Source of the DNA: JADKIH01 sp049363815 | Lineage (GTDB): Bacteria; Bacteroidota; Bacteroidia; AKYH767-A; 2013-40CM-41-45 | NCBI GenBank assembly: GCA_049363815.1 | Contig: JBMQEM010000112.1 | Span: 1 to 64,000 of the forward strand | Reading direction: 5' to 3' | DNA length: 64,000 nucleotides | In this document: piece after piece, positions 16,389-25,167 of the stretch | Numbering within the stretch: the first letter of the stretch is position 1 | Layout: the number at the start of each line of letters is the position of its first letter | Position numbers and translations under genes: made by a program | The notes under the pieces: model-generated | What the model saw: only the letters and a program-made list of their open reading frames with translations | What the model was told of the DNA's origin: nothing | Databases searched by the model: none

Positions 16389-18512
16389 TTATTTAACTGA
16401 AGAAACTTTCTCACCCTTGATATCGATACCTAATCTTTGCAGATATGCAATCATGGCAATGATCTCTTTGTTTGGAGCTACCTTAATTCCAGCTTTTGCC
16501 AGATCTTCAGTGATCATATTTTCCTGTTTGACCAGTTCCTGATTGGCAATTTTATCAAAGTCGTTATCATAAGGTACTCCGAGCTTTCTCATTACGTTGA
16601 TCTTAGCTGCTGTCAAGGAAGTATCCAGATCATCTTCGATAAGGAAGTCATATGCCGGCATTAATGATCCAGGTGACATAGTAGTCGGATCGAGCATGTG
16701 GTTATAATGCCATGAGTTCGGATATTTATATCCTTCGCGGGCAAGATCCGGTCCGGTACGTTTTGAGCCCCATTGGAAAGGATGATCATAAACGAATTCA
16801 CCGGCTTTGGAATATTCACCATAGCGCTCGGTCTCACTTCTGAACGGACGGATCATCTGAGAGTGGCAAGTGTAACAACCTTCACGGATATAAATATCGC
16901 GACCTTGTAATTCAAGAGGAGTATATGGTTTCACACTTGAGATTGTCGGAATGTTTGATTTGATAGTAAGCATTGGAATAATCTCAATCATACCTCCTAT
17001 CAGGATCATAACTAAACTAACGATCAACATTTGAACCGGACGTCTTTCAATCCAACGGTGCCAGTGACCTTTCTGTTCAACTGCAACTTTTTCAAGTGCA
17101 GGAGCTGAAGTTTCTTCATTGGCAACGAACTTTCCGGATACAGCAGTTTTGTAAAGATTGTAAACCATTACTAAAGCACCGATCAGATAAAGTGAACCAC
17201 CGAATGCACGTAAACGGTACATTGGAACGATCTGAACAACTGTTTCAAGGAAGTTAGGATATTTCAATACACCTTCAGCAGTAAATTCTTTCCACATCAA
17301 AGACTGAGCGAAACCTGCCCAATATATTGGAACAGCATAAAAGATAATACCCAGTGTTGCAATCCAGAAATGGAAGTTTGCAAGTTTCTTTGAGAAGATA
17401 TTTACATTATACATTCGTGGGATCAACCAGTAGAGAATACCGAAGGTCAACATACCGTTCCAGCCAAGACCTCCAACGTGTACGTGAGCAATTGTCCAGT
17501 CGGTAAAGTGAGAGATGGCGTTTACACTTTTCAAAGAAAGCATCGGTCCTTCGAAAGTCGACATACCATATGCGGTAACAGCCACGACCATAAACTTCAA
17601 CACTGTACTTTCCCGAACTTTATCCCATGCACCACGCAGTGTAAGTAAGCCGTTGATCATACCACCCCATGATGGAGCGATGAGCATGATGCTGAAAACA
17701 ACACCAAGAGACTGAGCCCAATCCGGTAATGAAGAATAAAGTAAATGATGCGGACCTGCCCAGATATAGAGGAAGATCAATGCCCAGAAGTGGATGATGG
17801 AAAGTTTGTATGAATATACAGGACGATTGGCTGCTTTAGGAACGAAGTAATACATCAGACCTAAATAAGGAGTAGTTAGGAAGAATGCAACAGCATTATG
17901 CCCGTACCACCACTGCACCAATGCATCCTGAACTCCGGCAAAAATTGAATAACTTTTCAATAATGACACAGGTAAAGCAAGAGAATTCACAATATGCAAA
18001 ACAGCAACTGTAACTACCGTTGCGATATAGAACCATACTGCAACATATAAATGTCTTTCACGTCTCTTAATGATCGTACCAAACATGTTAACAGCAAAGA
18101 CCACCCATACCAAGGCGATCATAATATCGATCGGCCATTCAAGTTCTGCATACTCCTTGCTCGTAGTGATTCCCAGAGGAAGAGTCACGGCTGCGGCAAC
18201 AATAATAAGTTGCCATCCCCAGAAATGCACCTTACTAAGCACATCACTGAACATTCTGGCTTTAACTAATCTCTGTAACGAGTAGTAGACACCCATGAAG
18301 ATCCCATTTCCAACAAATGCAAAGATCACTGCATTTGTATGCAATGGTCTGAGACGTCCGAAATTTCCGATCGGGCCGAAATTAAATTTGGCACTTGTCA
18401 ATTGAAGTGCGACGATCAATCCGACAAGCATTCCAACAACACCCCAGACTACTGTGGCAACTGCGAAATTGCGGACGATCTTATTGTCGTAGCTAAATTT
18501 TTCTATGTTCAT
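16389..18512 (-). CDS. ccoNO: Fused CcoN-CcoO subunits of cbb3 cytochrome c oxidase
   Basis: A 707-residue fusion of the catalytic subunit I (12 helices, about 1-475) and the membrane-anchored cytochrome c subunit II (about 490-707). Subunit I has RPLHTNAVIFAF (low-spin heme region), QWWYGHNAVAF (copper-histidine region near residue 210), GPHHLLYSSLPDW and AHVHVGGLGWNGML (heme ligands). The CcoO part has GCYTCHSQMIRPF, TGPDLAREG and the methionine-containing SPGSLMPAYDFL. The fusion is usual in Bacteroidota. Its ATG overlaps the ccoS stop, giving coupled translation. Confidence 0.96.
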   Translation of the reverse strand: MNIEKFSYDNKIVRNFAVATVVWGVVGMLVGLIVALQLTSAKFNFGPIGNFGRLRPLHTNAVIFAFVGNGIFMGVYYSLQRLVKARMFSDVLSKVHFWGWQLIIVAAAVTLPLGITTSKEYAELEWPIDIMIALVWVVFAVNMFGTIIKRRERHLYVAVWFYIATVVTVAVLHIVNSLALPVSLLKSYSIFAGVQDALVQWWYGHNAVAFFLTTPYLGLMYYFVPKAANRPVYSYKLSIIHFWALIFLYIWAGPHHLLYSSLPDWAQSLGVVFSIMLIAPSWGGMINGLLTLRGAWDKVRESTVLKFMVVAVTAYGMSTFEGPMLSLKSVNAISHFTDWTIAHVHVGGLGWNGMLTFGILYWLIPRMYNVNIFSKKLANFHFWIATLGIIFYAVPIYWAGFAQSLMWKEFTAEGVLKYPNFLETVVQIVPMYRLRAFGGSLYLIGALVMVYNLYKTAVSGKFVANEETSAPALEKVAVEQKGHWHRWIERRPVQMLIVSLVMILIGGMIEIIPMLTIKSNIPTISSVKPYTPLELQGRDIYIREGCYTCHSQMIRPFRSETERYGEYSKAGEFVYDHPFQWGSKRTGPDLAREGYKYPNSWHYNHMLDPTTMSPGSLMPAYDFLIEDDLDTSLTAAKINVMRKLGVPYDNDFDKIANQELVKQENMITEDLAKAGIKVAPNKEIIAMIAYLQRLGIDIKGEKVSSVK

Positions 18513-18682
18513 AACTCTTCTTTTGTATTCAGGTTGTTTGGTTTTTCATCTTCGAAAAGAATTCTAACAGAAGGAGTATAATCATCATCAAACTGACCAT
18601 CCTTCACACTCCATATGAATGCGAGCAGGAAGGCAACGGCCAGAATCAAACTGAATAAAATTAAGAGGAATATTATGCTCAT
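18509..18682 (-). CDS. ccoS: CcoS, cbb3 oxidase maturation protein
   Basis: A 57-residue protein. One N-terminal membrane helix (MSIIFLLILFSLILAVAFLL, continuing AFIWSVK) is followed by DGQFDDDYTPSVRILFED, the typical CcoS/FixS pattern: an L-x-x-F-x-W-[AS]-V-K-x-G-Q-[FY]-D-D motif. It is too small to be called easily by ORF length but is unmistakable. Its TGA overlaps the ATG of ccoNO. CcoS is required for cofactor insertion into CcoN. It is the first gene of the oxidase transcript and has its own CRP/FNR-like promoter. Confidence 0.92.
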   Translation of the reverse strand: MSIIFLLILFSLILAVAFLLAFIWSVKDGQFDDDYTPSVRILFEDEKPNNLNTKEEL

Positions 18683-18702
18683 TTTGTTTTAAAATTCTTG
18701 GT

Positions 18703-18746
18703 TAAAAGTAGATTCTCGCTACTGCACCCCTAATGATTCGGGTCAA
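18703..18746 (-). promoter_or_regulatory. CRP/FNR-like box and -7 element for ccoS-ccoNOQP
   Basis: Reading the minus strand: TTGACCCGAATCAT (18746-18733), 22 nt, then TACTTTTA (18710-18703; one mismatch to TAnnTTTG), 20 nt, ATG 18682. The palindrome centre is about 42 nt upstream of the expected transcription start, the class II activator position. The same spacing is seen at ccoI and uspA. Confidence 0.6.
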
Positions 18747-18837
18747 TCGCCAATATGATGTTTATCAGGTAAACAGCTGAAAAAGTTGAAAAATGTCAAT
18801 AAAACTACTTGTTTCAGGACATTTGCGCTTGAAAAAA

Positions 18838-21237
18838 TCAGCTCTTGTTCCTTCCGACCCATTTGGATAAGAGTGTAGTAAATGATATGATCGTTACACT
18901 ACTGACAGGCATGAGGATAGCAGCGAAAAGAGGGCTTAACTCGCCTCTTACAGCAAAGTAAAGTCCGAATGCATTATAGATAAGAGCAATGATAAAGCTT
19001 CCATAGATTATTTTTTTACTTGCTTTGGAAACATTCAGGATATTTCGAAGACTGCTTAATTTGCCGGCATCAATGATTGCATCGCATGCGGGAGAAAAAT
19101 TATTGATATTGTCTGAAACTGAAATTCCAACATCAGCCTGACGAAGTGCGCCTGCATCATTCAAACCATCACCGATCATCAGAACATTCTTCCCTTGTTT
19201 CTGAAGTCCCTGTATGAAATTGAGTTTATCGGAAGGAGATTGTTCAAATAAGATCGTACTATCTTCTCCACAAAGTTTCTCCAGCTTATCTTTCTCGCCG
19301 GAGTGATCACCGGAAATTACATAGAGTGAATACTTTTCTTTTCTCAGTGAGGAGATCATATTCTCTATGCCTGTTCGGTAGACATTTCTGAATGAGAAAT
19401 ATCCGATATAGTTATCAGAGATTGAAATGTGAACCTGCGTATCAGCACTCAAAGAAGGTTCTCCTTTTATAAATGAGGAAGATCCGATCCTGATCTTCAT
19501 GCCATCGACTACAACCTGAAATCCTTTACCGCTGAATTCGGTATAATCAAAAACCTTTGCCCTGCTTTCACCTTTTGTTTGTTCATAGATCATTCTGCTT
19601 AATGGATGATATGAATGGAAAGTTGCCGATGCAATGAGATATCTGTTCGAAGAACTAAGCTGCCCATGAAAAATAACATCCGAACGGTCATTTGTAGTAA
19701 GAGTTCCTGTTTTATCAAATACAATTGAATCTGCCTTTGCAAGTTTTTCGATAACTGCATAGTTCTTCAGATAGAATTTATTTTTTCCAAATATTCTGAG
19801 AATATTCCCAAGTGTGAACGGAGAAGAAATTGCTAAAGCACAAGGACAGGCAATGATCAGCACAGCAGTAAAGGCATTCCATCCGACTTCAGGAAGTCCA
19901 AGAATGATCCAGTAGGCCAGAGAGACCAGAGCAATTCCAAGGATAACAATCGTAAAATAATGACTGATCCTGTTTACCAATTGCTGAAAACCGGATTGCG
20001 TTTGCTTTTTTACATAGGCGTCATTATTCCATAGCTGAGTAAGGTAACTTTGTTCAACCTGCTTGACCACTTCCATTTCAATTGCGGGGCCTCTCTGCTT
20101 ACCACCGGCATACAATAACTCGCCTGCTTTTTTATAGACAGCTGTACTTTCACCGGTAACAAAACTGTAATCAATTGCTGCTTCACCTTTAATAAGTATG
20201 GAATCAGCAGGAATCAGCTCTTCGTTCCTTATGATGATCCTTTCACCCACTTTGATCTCAGAAACCGGAATGGAAGTTTCAGCACCTCCTTTTTTTATCA
20301 TGACAGAAATAGGGAAAAACGATTTATAATCCCTGTCGAAAGAAAGTGTGTCGTAAGTTTTATTCTGAAACTGGCGTCCGATAAGCATAAAGAAGGTCAG
20401 ACCTGCCATGGTATCCATATAACCTGCCCCGGTAGCGGAGATGATCTCATAACTGCTTCGAACGAACATGATAAAAATACCTAATGCAATTGGCACATCG
20501 ATATTCAGGAATTTTTGTTTGAGACTCTGAAAAGCAAAACGAAAGAATGGAGCACTGCAATAAAACAGCACAGGTAATGACAAAATTAAATTCAGGTAAT
20601 TGAAGACATTGCCGTAATGTTTTTCAGCGGAATCTGCTAAGGAAAAATACTCTGGAAAACTAAAGAGCATAATATTACCAAAACAAAATCCGGCTACTCC
20701 TATTCTGTAAACTGCAGTTCTGTCTTTCTTTACTTTTTTACCTTTTTCAAGATCGTCCAGATTGATCTGCGGTTCATATCCAATAGTTGAAAGAAGTTCT
20801 ACCAGTTTTCTTAAGGAATAAGTATTTTCCTTGTAAAAAACCTGTACTTCTTTCCTCATAAAATCCACCCTTGAGCGTAAAATTGAATCATTGATCCTGT
20901 TGAGATTCTCAAGAAGCCAGATACAACTGCTGCAATGCATCTGCGGTATGAAAAATGTTAGTGATGCAGTATTTCCATCTGAGAATTGAAGTAATTTCCC
21001 TTTTACATTTGCGTCGTCAAGATATGCAAAACGTTTATCAGCGCTATTTTTCGCCGGAGAGATCCCGGGAGTCTCATTAAAATTATAATAGGTACAAAGA
21101 TTATTTTCATTCAGGATCTCAAAAACCAGCTTACAACCTTCGCAACAGAAATGTTTGTCATTTACTAAAATGACCTCATCGACACAAGGTTCGCCACAGT
21201 GATAACACTTGATTTCAGTTTCAACTATTTTTTGCAT
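18838..21237 (-). CDS. ccoI: Copper-exporting P1B-type ATPase CcoI
   Basis: A 799-residue heavy-metal P-type ATPase. In order: an N-terminal zinc-ribbon-like Cys region (CYHCGEPC and CCEGCKLVFE); an HMA-like domain with MHCSSCIWLLENLN; eight membrane helices; the actuator TGES; the ion site ACPCALA; phosphorylation motif FDKTGTLT; an HP-containing segment (SYHPLS); and GDGLNDAGALRQADVG. CcoI/FixI proteins export copper to the periplasm for cbb3 oxidase. It lies upstream of ccoS on the same strand with its own CRP/FNR-like promoter. Confidence 0.95.
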   Translation of the reverse strand: MQKIVETEIKCYHCGEPCVDEVILVNDKHFCCEGCKLVFEILNENNLCTYYNFNETPGISPAKNSADKRFAYLDDANVKGKLLQFSDGNTASLTFFIPQMHCSSCIWLLENLNRINDSILRSRVDFMRKEVQVFYKENTYSLRKLVELLSTIGYEPQINLDDLEKGKKVKKDRTAVYRIGVAGFCFGNIMLFSFPEYFSLADSAEKHYGNVFNYLNLILSLPVLFYCSAPFFRFAFQSLKQKFLNIDVPIALGIFIMFVRSSYEIISATGAGYMDTMAGLTFFMLIGRQFQNKTYDTLSFDRDYKSFFPISVMIKKGGAETSIPVSEIKVGERIIIRNEELIPADSILIKGEAAIDYSFVTGESTAVYKKAGELLYAGGKQRGPAIEMEVVKQVEQSYLTQLWNNDAYVKKQTQSGFQQLVNRISHYFTIVILGIALVSLAYWIILGLPEVGWNAFTAVLIIACPCALAISSPFTLGNILRIFGKNKFYLKNYAVIEKLAKADSIVFDKTGTLTTNDRSDVIFHGQLSSSNRYLIASATFHSYHPLSRMIYEQTKGESRAKVFDYTEFSGKGFQVVVDGMKIRIGSSSFIKGEPSLSADTQVHISISDNYIGYFSFRNVYRTGIENMISSLRKEKYSLYVISGDHSGEKDKLEKLCGEDSTILFEQSPSDKLNFIQGLQKQGKNVLMIGDGLNDAGALRQADVGISVSDNINNFSPACDAIIDAGKLSSLRNILNVSKASKKIIYGSFIIALIYNAFGLYFAVRGELSPLFAAILMPVSSVTIISFTTLLSKWVGRNKS

Positions 21238-21254
21238 GATCTAATGGTAAGAAA

Positions 21255-21298
21255 CAAAAATCATGTTTTACGTTTCTTTTTTGCATGAGGATGGTCAG
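21255..21298 (-). promoter_or_regulatory. CRP/FNR-like box and -7 element for ccoI
   Basis: On the minus strand: CTGACCATCCTCAT (21298-21285), 22 nt, then GATTTTTG (21262-21255; one mismatch to TAnnTTTG), ending 18 nt before ATG 21237. The geometry is identical to that at ccoS and uspA. Confidence 0.55.
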
Positions 21299-21324
21299 GG
21301 AGGGGGGTGATAGAAGTCAGGTAA

Positions 21325-21451
21325 TGGGGTTATGGAAAGAGAAAAGTGGAAAGAGAAAAGTGAAAAGAGAAAAGTGGAAAGAGAAAAGAGAAAAGTGGAA
21401 AGTGGAAAGTGGAAAGAGAAAAGTGAAATGAGAAAAATAGTGGGGTTATGG
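21325..21451 (+). repeat. GA-rich minisatellite bounded by 11-bp direct repeats
   Basis: About 100 bases are built from imperfect units of GTGGAAAGAGAAAA type. An identical 11-mer, TGGGGTTATGG, sits on each side (21325-21335 and 21441-21451). The array fills most of the 338-base gap between the Omp85-like gene and ccoI, upstream of the ccoI promoter; the remaining bases show no other feature. Confidence 0.85.
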
Positions 21452-21575
21452 TTGGTGGAGAATGGAAATGAGGAAAGTAATTTTAATAATGAAAGCAATC
21501 GGGGTACATTTTTTTGTGGTAGGCATCAATCTTTCGATTGTATCATTCAGCTTTCACTCTTCATTTTTTATTTTT

Positions 21576-22673
21576 TTAAAAAGCTTCTTTAAGAATAACA
21601 TACACCCCACTCCTGCCTTCTCCAATACCATAATCGATGCGAAGGTTGAGTTTTTCTTTTTCCTGTACCATCAGGCGTAATCCTCCTCCATATGAAAAAT
21701 GCATTCTGTCCCACCGAAGATCATTAAAAGAATTTGAAACCTGGCCACTACCGGCAAAAGCTACTATACCGATTCTCCAGAATAAGTACTGCCGGATCTC
21801 AGCCTGAGTTGTAAACATATTTTTATCTGAATAGCGGCCTTTGTAAAACCCGCGCATCATCTCTGAGCCACCGAGCATTGATAAATTCCGGATCGGAACC
21901 TCACCGGCGTTTGCTTTACCGTATAGTTGTACTGCCAGAACACGGTTAACCCCAATGCGGTAAAATTTCTTCAACTCGAGCGAGTAATAGGTAAAGTTGA
22001 AATCACTGCCAAACTTACTGTCGAATCTGGTCAAATTGAATTCGACAAATCCGCCTTTACTGGGAGAGTAAGCATTATTACGGGTATCAAGGGTGACAAG
22101 AAAACCTAAACCTGATGCTGAGCCGCCGTTGCGTCCAACGATTTCCTGCGCATCAAAAACTCCTCCCGGAGTATAATTGAAATCACTTACACTTTGGTAT
22201 TCCGCATTTCCACCGATATATAATTTCTTGTATAGTCTTGCCAGAAATTGAGGATTAAAATAAAATTGCTTGATGCTATATTTTTCTTCACTACTGTATT
22301 TTGTAGCATTGCCGATTCCCCAGAATTTATCAGGATAATAACTATAGGAACTCTGCCATCTGAAAATATAATTCTCCTTTGGAAAATAAACAGTTGAACC
22401 GAGCACAACCACTAATTGTTTTTTCAAAGTATAGAGTGAAATCAAATTCACATCGGAAGTCCTGATATCTTTGTCATCAAGTTTTGCCTTGAAAAAATAT
22501 GCAGAAGCCAATCCGAATCCCCAGCTGGTTTCAGGAGAACGCAAGACAAAAGGAAATGCAAGGAACTTGGAGTTCTGACCTTTGGCCAGCGTATCATCGG
22601 GTACAGTCTCCCCTGCCTTTGCAATAAAAGCACAAGTTACTGACAATAATATAGTTACGAGTATATTCCGCAT
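21576..22673 (-). CDS. Omp85-family outer-membrane barrel (no POTRA domains)
   Basis: A 365-residue protein with a signal peptide (MRNILVTILLSVTCAFIAKA) and a C-terminal bacterial surface antigen (D15/Omp85) barrel. The conserved features are LGFLVTLDTRNNAYSPSKGGFVEF, the MRGFYKGRYSDKNM loop (RGF/Y motif of the barrel lid) and strands such as FSYGGGLRLMVQEKEKLNLR. BamA/TamA are about twice as long and have N-terminal POTRA repeats; none is visible. It is thus a single-barrel Omp85 relative such as those linked to phospholipase or lipid functions. Role unknown. Confidence 0.82.
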   Translation of the reverse strand: MRNILVTILLSVTCAFIAKAGETVPDDTLAKGQNSKFLAFPFVLRSPETSWGFGLASAYFFKAKLDDKDIRTSDVNLISLYTLKKQLVVVLGSTVYFPKENYIFRWQSSYSYYPDKFWGIGNATKYSSEEKYSIKQFYFNPQFLARLYKKLYIGGNAEYQSVSDFNYTPGGVFDAQEIVGRNGGSASGLGFLVTLDTRNNAYSPSKGGFVEFNLTRFDSKFGSDFNFTYYSLELKKFYRIGVNRVLAVQLYGKANAGEVPIRNLSMLGGSEMMRGFYKGRYSDKNMFTTQAEIRQYLFWRIGIVAFAGSGQVSNSFNDLRWDRMHFSYGGGLRLMVQEKEKLNLRIDYGIGEGRSGVYVILKEAF

Positions 22674-22740
22674 AAAGGATGCGCAATATACAAAATACTG
22701 AATTTCAAGGAAATTGAATACTGATAAAGGTTGTTTCTGA

Positions 22741-24096
22741 CTAAACCGTCGTACTGAAAATAATTGTATCGGGTTGTTTTCTCAGGAGAAGCAAATCGAA
22801 AGTCATGCAAATATTTCTCAGAAATGCGCGGCCTTTTTCAGTCACATGAAGATGAAAAGGAGTCAGGACAACGAATTCATCTTTTTCAAGTTCAACCAGA
22901 GATTTGGACACCCGATCCAATTCTTCAAACTGCATAGAAGGATCTGACCAATCAGTTTCGAAGTTGCACATGATATTCAAAATATGTTTTCTGATGATGA
23001 GATCTTCTGCTGTAAGAAGGTGTCCTTTGAAAATCGGAAAGCGATCTTCTGCAAGTAATTCATAATAGGACTCAATTGTTTTTACATTCTGTGCAAATGC
23101 CGTCCATGAATCACTGATTGAAGAAACTCCAAGGCCGATCATTAATTGATTTCTACCTGAAGAAGTGTAGCCCATGAAATTTCTATGCAGATTGCCTTCA
23201 AGCATAGAAGTATATAAAGAATCCTTTTCAAGAGCGAAATGATCCATTCCGATTTCTTTATAACCACATTCTTCAAGCATCCGCCTGCCGGTTTCATAGA
23301 GCAAACTTTTCTCTATACCAACGGGCAGATCCATTTCTGTAAAACTTCTTTGTCCGGGTTTGATCCAGGGTACATGTGCATAACTGTAAAAGGCGATTCG
23401 GTCAGGGTTCAGAACTTTTACTTTTTCGATCGTATCGGTTACACTGGAAATCGTTTGTTTAGGTAAGCCATAAATGAGATCATAATTGACAGAAGTGTAA
23501 CCAATAGTTTTCGCTTTAGCGGTAATTTCTTTTACCTTCTCAAATGATTGTTTCCGGTTGATCACACGTTGTACTTCCGGGTCAAAATCCTGGATTCCGA
23601 AAGAGACTCTTCTGAAGCCCCAATCAAATAATAGCTGCAGATGTTCTTGGTCGGTATTATTCGGATGAGCTTCAAAACTGCATTCAATATCAGGATCTCT
23701 TTCAGCCAAAGAAAAAATCCCATTCAACATTCTGTCGAGGTTTTCTGCAGAGAAAAAAGTTGGTGTACCACCACCAAGATGGATCTCTTTGATGAGAGGA
23801 ATTTTATCCATTTTGTCAACATACATTTTCCATTCTTTGAGTAAAGCGGTAATGTATGGAGTTTCAACGGCATGATTTACGGTTATCCGGGTATTGCAAC
23901 CACAATACGTACAGAGGCTTTCACAAAAAGGCAAATGAATATAGAGACTCATCGAACGATCAGTTTCCATTTGCTTATTTATACAATTGAGCCATTGAAT
24001 TTCAGTTGGCGAATTGCTCCAGAAAGGAACAGTAGGATAACTGGTGTATCTTGGTCCGGCGACATTGTATTTCCTGATAAGTTCTGATCCGGGCAT
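22741..24096 (-). CDS. hemN: Oxygen-independent coproporphyrinogen III oxidase
   Basis: A radical-SAM enzyme of 451 residues that oxidatively decarboxylates coproporphyrinogen III without oxygen. The 4Fe-4S motif CESLCTYCGC (C58, C62, C65) and GGGTPTF are present, then EAHPNN, SFGIQDFDPEVQ and YDLIYGLPKQT. The N-terminal YNVAGPRYTSYPTVPFW is the hallmark of true HemN rather than the HemW heme chaperone, and the C-terminal HemN domain is intact. It follows uspA on the same strand with 46 nt between, and both are likely driven from the CRP/FNR-like promoter upstream of uspA. Heme supply for cbb3 oxidase at low oxygen fits. Confidence 0.95.
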   Translation of the reverse strand: MPGSELIRKYNVAGPRYTSYPTVPFWSNSPTEIQWLNCINKQMETDRSMSLYIHLPFCESLCTYCGCNTRITVNHAVETPYITALLKEWKMYVDKMDKIPLIKEIHLGGGTPTFFSAENLDRMLNGIFSLAERDPDIECSFEAHPNNTDQEHLQLLFDWGFRRVSFGIQDFDPEVQRVINRKQSFEKVKEITAKAKTIGYTSVNYDLIYGLPKQTISSVTDTIEKVKVLNPDRIAFYSYAHVPWIKPGQRSFTEMDLPVGIEKSLLYETGRRMLEECGYKEIGMDHFALEKDSLYTSMLEGNLHRNFMGYTSSGRNQLMIGLGVSSISDSWTAFAQNVKTIESYYELLAEDRFPIFKGHLLTAEDLIIRKHILNIMCNFETDWSDPSMQFEELDRVSKSLVELEKDEFVVLTPFHLHVTEKGRAFLRNICMTFDLLLLRKQPDTIIFSTTV

Positions 24097-24142
24097 ATAT
24101 ATTATAAATTAAACTTTAACTGATCAATTACTAAAACTGCTC

Positions 24143-25018
24143 TTAAAACAAAGGGGTTCCTGATTGAACGGCAGTATGAAAGACCAATAGCGGAACATAA
24201 GAATGATGATGAAGTTTATTTGTAAGACTTTTGCTAGTTATCAGATCGAAGAAATTTCTCTTCCGTTTAGCAATAGCAAGCCATTCCATTTTATTGCCTA
24301 CAATAAAACTCTCAATAGTATCCTCAACATCATCGCCTTTAAGAATATGATATTTGATATTTTCGTAATTAATGTTTGCACGAACCTGCCCTCTGAAATA
24401 GGTTAATAGATCGTCCTGACTTTTCATGTCAGAACCATTTCCAACATGAATCAAATGAATCTCTGTACCGAAGGACCTGAGCATTTCTGTTAACAGAAAA
24501 AGGGATTGTAACTCATGATCATCAAAATTGGTGGCAAATGCAACTTTTCCAGGATAAGTATTCGGTGCATTGATCGGAACGGTCAACACCGGACAAGGGC
24601 AATTTGCGATTACTGATCTTGTTACACTTCCAAAAACAACCTGTACCATTCCGGAAGTTCCATTGGAGCCCATTATTACCATATCAATTCCGTCGTTCTT
24701 ACATTTCAGGTTGATTTCATTTGCCGGAACTCCAATTGTCGAATTAATGGAAATGGTTAGTTTGGTATACTGACTTAGTAATTCCGCCTTTGCTTTTTCT
24801 AAATGCGCTATTGCATCGTTCTGAAGTGCAGTAACATCCGTGGCAAAAACCATATCGCCACTCGTAACAACTGGCACTACAACCGTATGGAACAAAATAA
24901 TTTCTGACTTCAAGTTGAAAGCTAATGAAGCAGCATAATTCATTGCTCTGACTGAAGTTTCAGAGAAGTCAAGCGGCACTAAAATCTTCTTTAATTGATT
25001 TGAAATCGGGTCAACCAT
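24143..25018 (-). CDS. Tandem-domain universal stress protein
   Basis: A 291-residue protein of two UspA domains (about 1-145 and 150-285). The first domain has KILVPLDFSETSVRAMNYAASLA and the ATP-binding pattern G-x2-G-x9-G-[S/T] (IMGSNGTSGMVQVVFGSVTRSV). The second is more degenerate. ATG 25018 is preferred over the in-frame upstream codon at 25051, as the first domain begins 10 residues after it. Its promoter carries a CRP/FNR-like box, in line with oxygen- or energy-limitation regulation of Usp proteins. Confidence 0.9.
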   Translation of the reverse strand: MVDPISNQLKKILVPLDFSETSVRAMNYAASLAFNLKSEIILFHTVVVPVVTSGDMVFATDVTALQNDAIAHLEKAKAELLSQYTKLTISINSTIGVPANEINLKCKNDGIDMVIMGSNGTSGMVQVVFGSVTRSVIANCPCPVLTVPINAPNTYPGKVAFATNFDDHELQSLFLLTEMLRSFGTEIHLIHVGNGSDMKSQDDLLTYFRGQVRANINYENIKYHILKGDDVEDTIESFIVGNKMEWLAIAKRKRNFFDLITSKSLTNKLHHHSYVPLLVFHTAVQSGTPLF

Positions 25019-25038
25019 TATTAATTCTATTAGAACAA

Positions 25039-25082
25039 CGAAATTACCCACCCTAATTGCTACATTACATGATATTCGTCAT
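25039..25082 (-). promoter_or_regulatory. CRP/FNR-like box and -7 element for uspA-hemN
   Basis: On the minus strand: ATGACGAATATCAT (25082-25069), 22 nt, then TAATTTCG (25046-25039; one mismatch to TAnnTTTG), 21 nt to the ATG at 25018. The palindrome also lies about 65 nt upstream of the expected start of the divergent kinase transcript. Confidence 0.6.
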
Positions 25083-25126
25083 ATTTGTACAGGATTCATA
25101 ACATATTAAATCAGACATTTGAAATC

Positions 25127-25134
25127 TAGATTTG
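25127..25134 (+). promoter_or_regulatory. -7 promoter element for the PAS kinase operon
   Basis: TAGATTTG, a perfect match to TAnnTTTG, ends 34 nt before the predicted TTG start at 25168. No TTG -33 element at the expected distance. Confidence 0.5.
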
Positions 25135-25167
25135 GGGTCTTAATTCAATATAAATATTGATAAATTA

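Noticed and set aside
21295..21680. Frames over the GA array (repeated Lys-Glu-Arg on plus strand, Phe-Ser-Leu on minus)
   Set aside because: Composition is produced by the minisatellite; no signal peptide or conserved motif.
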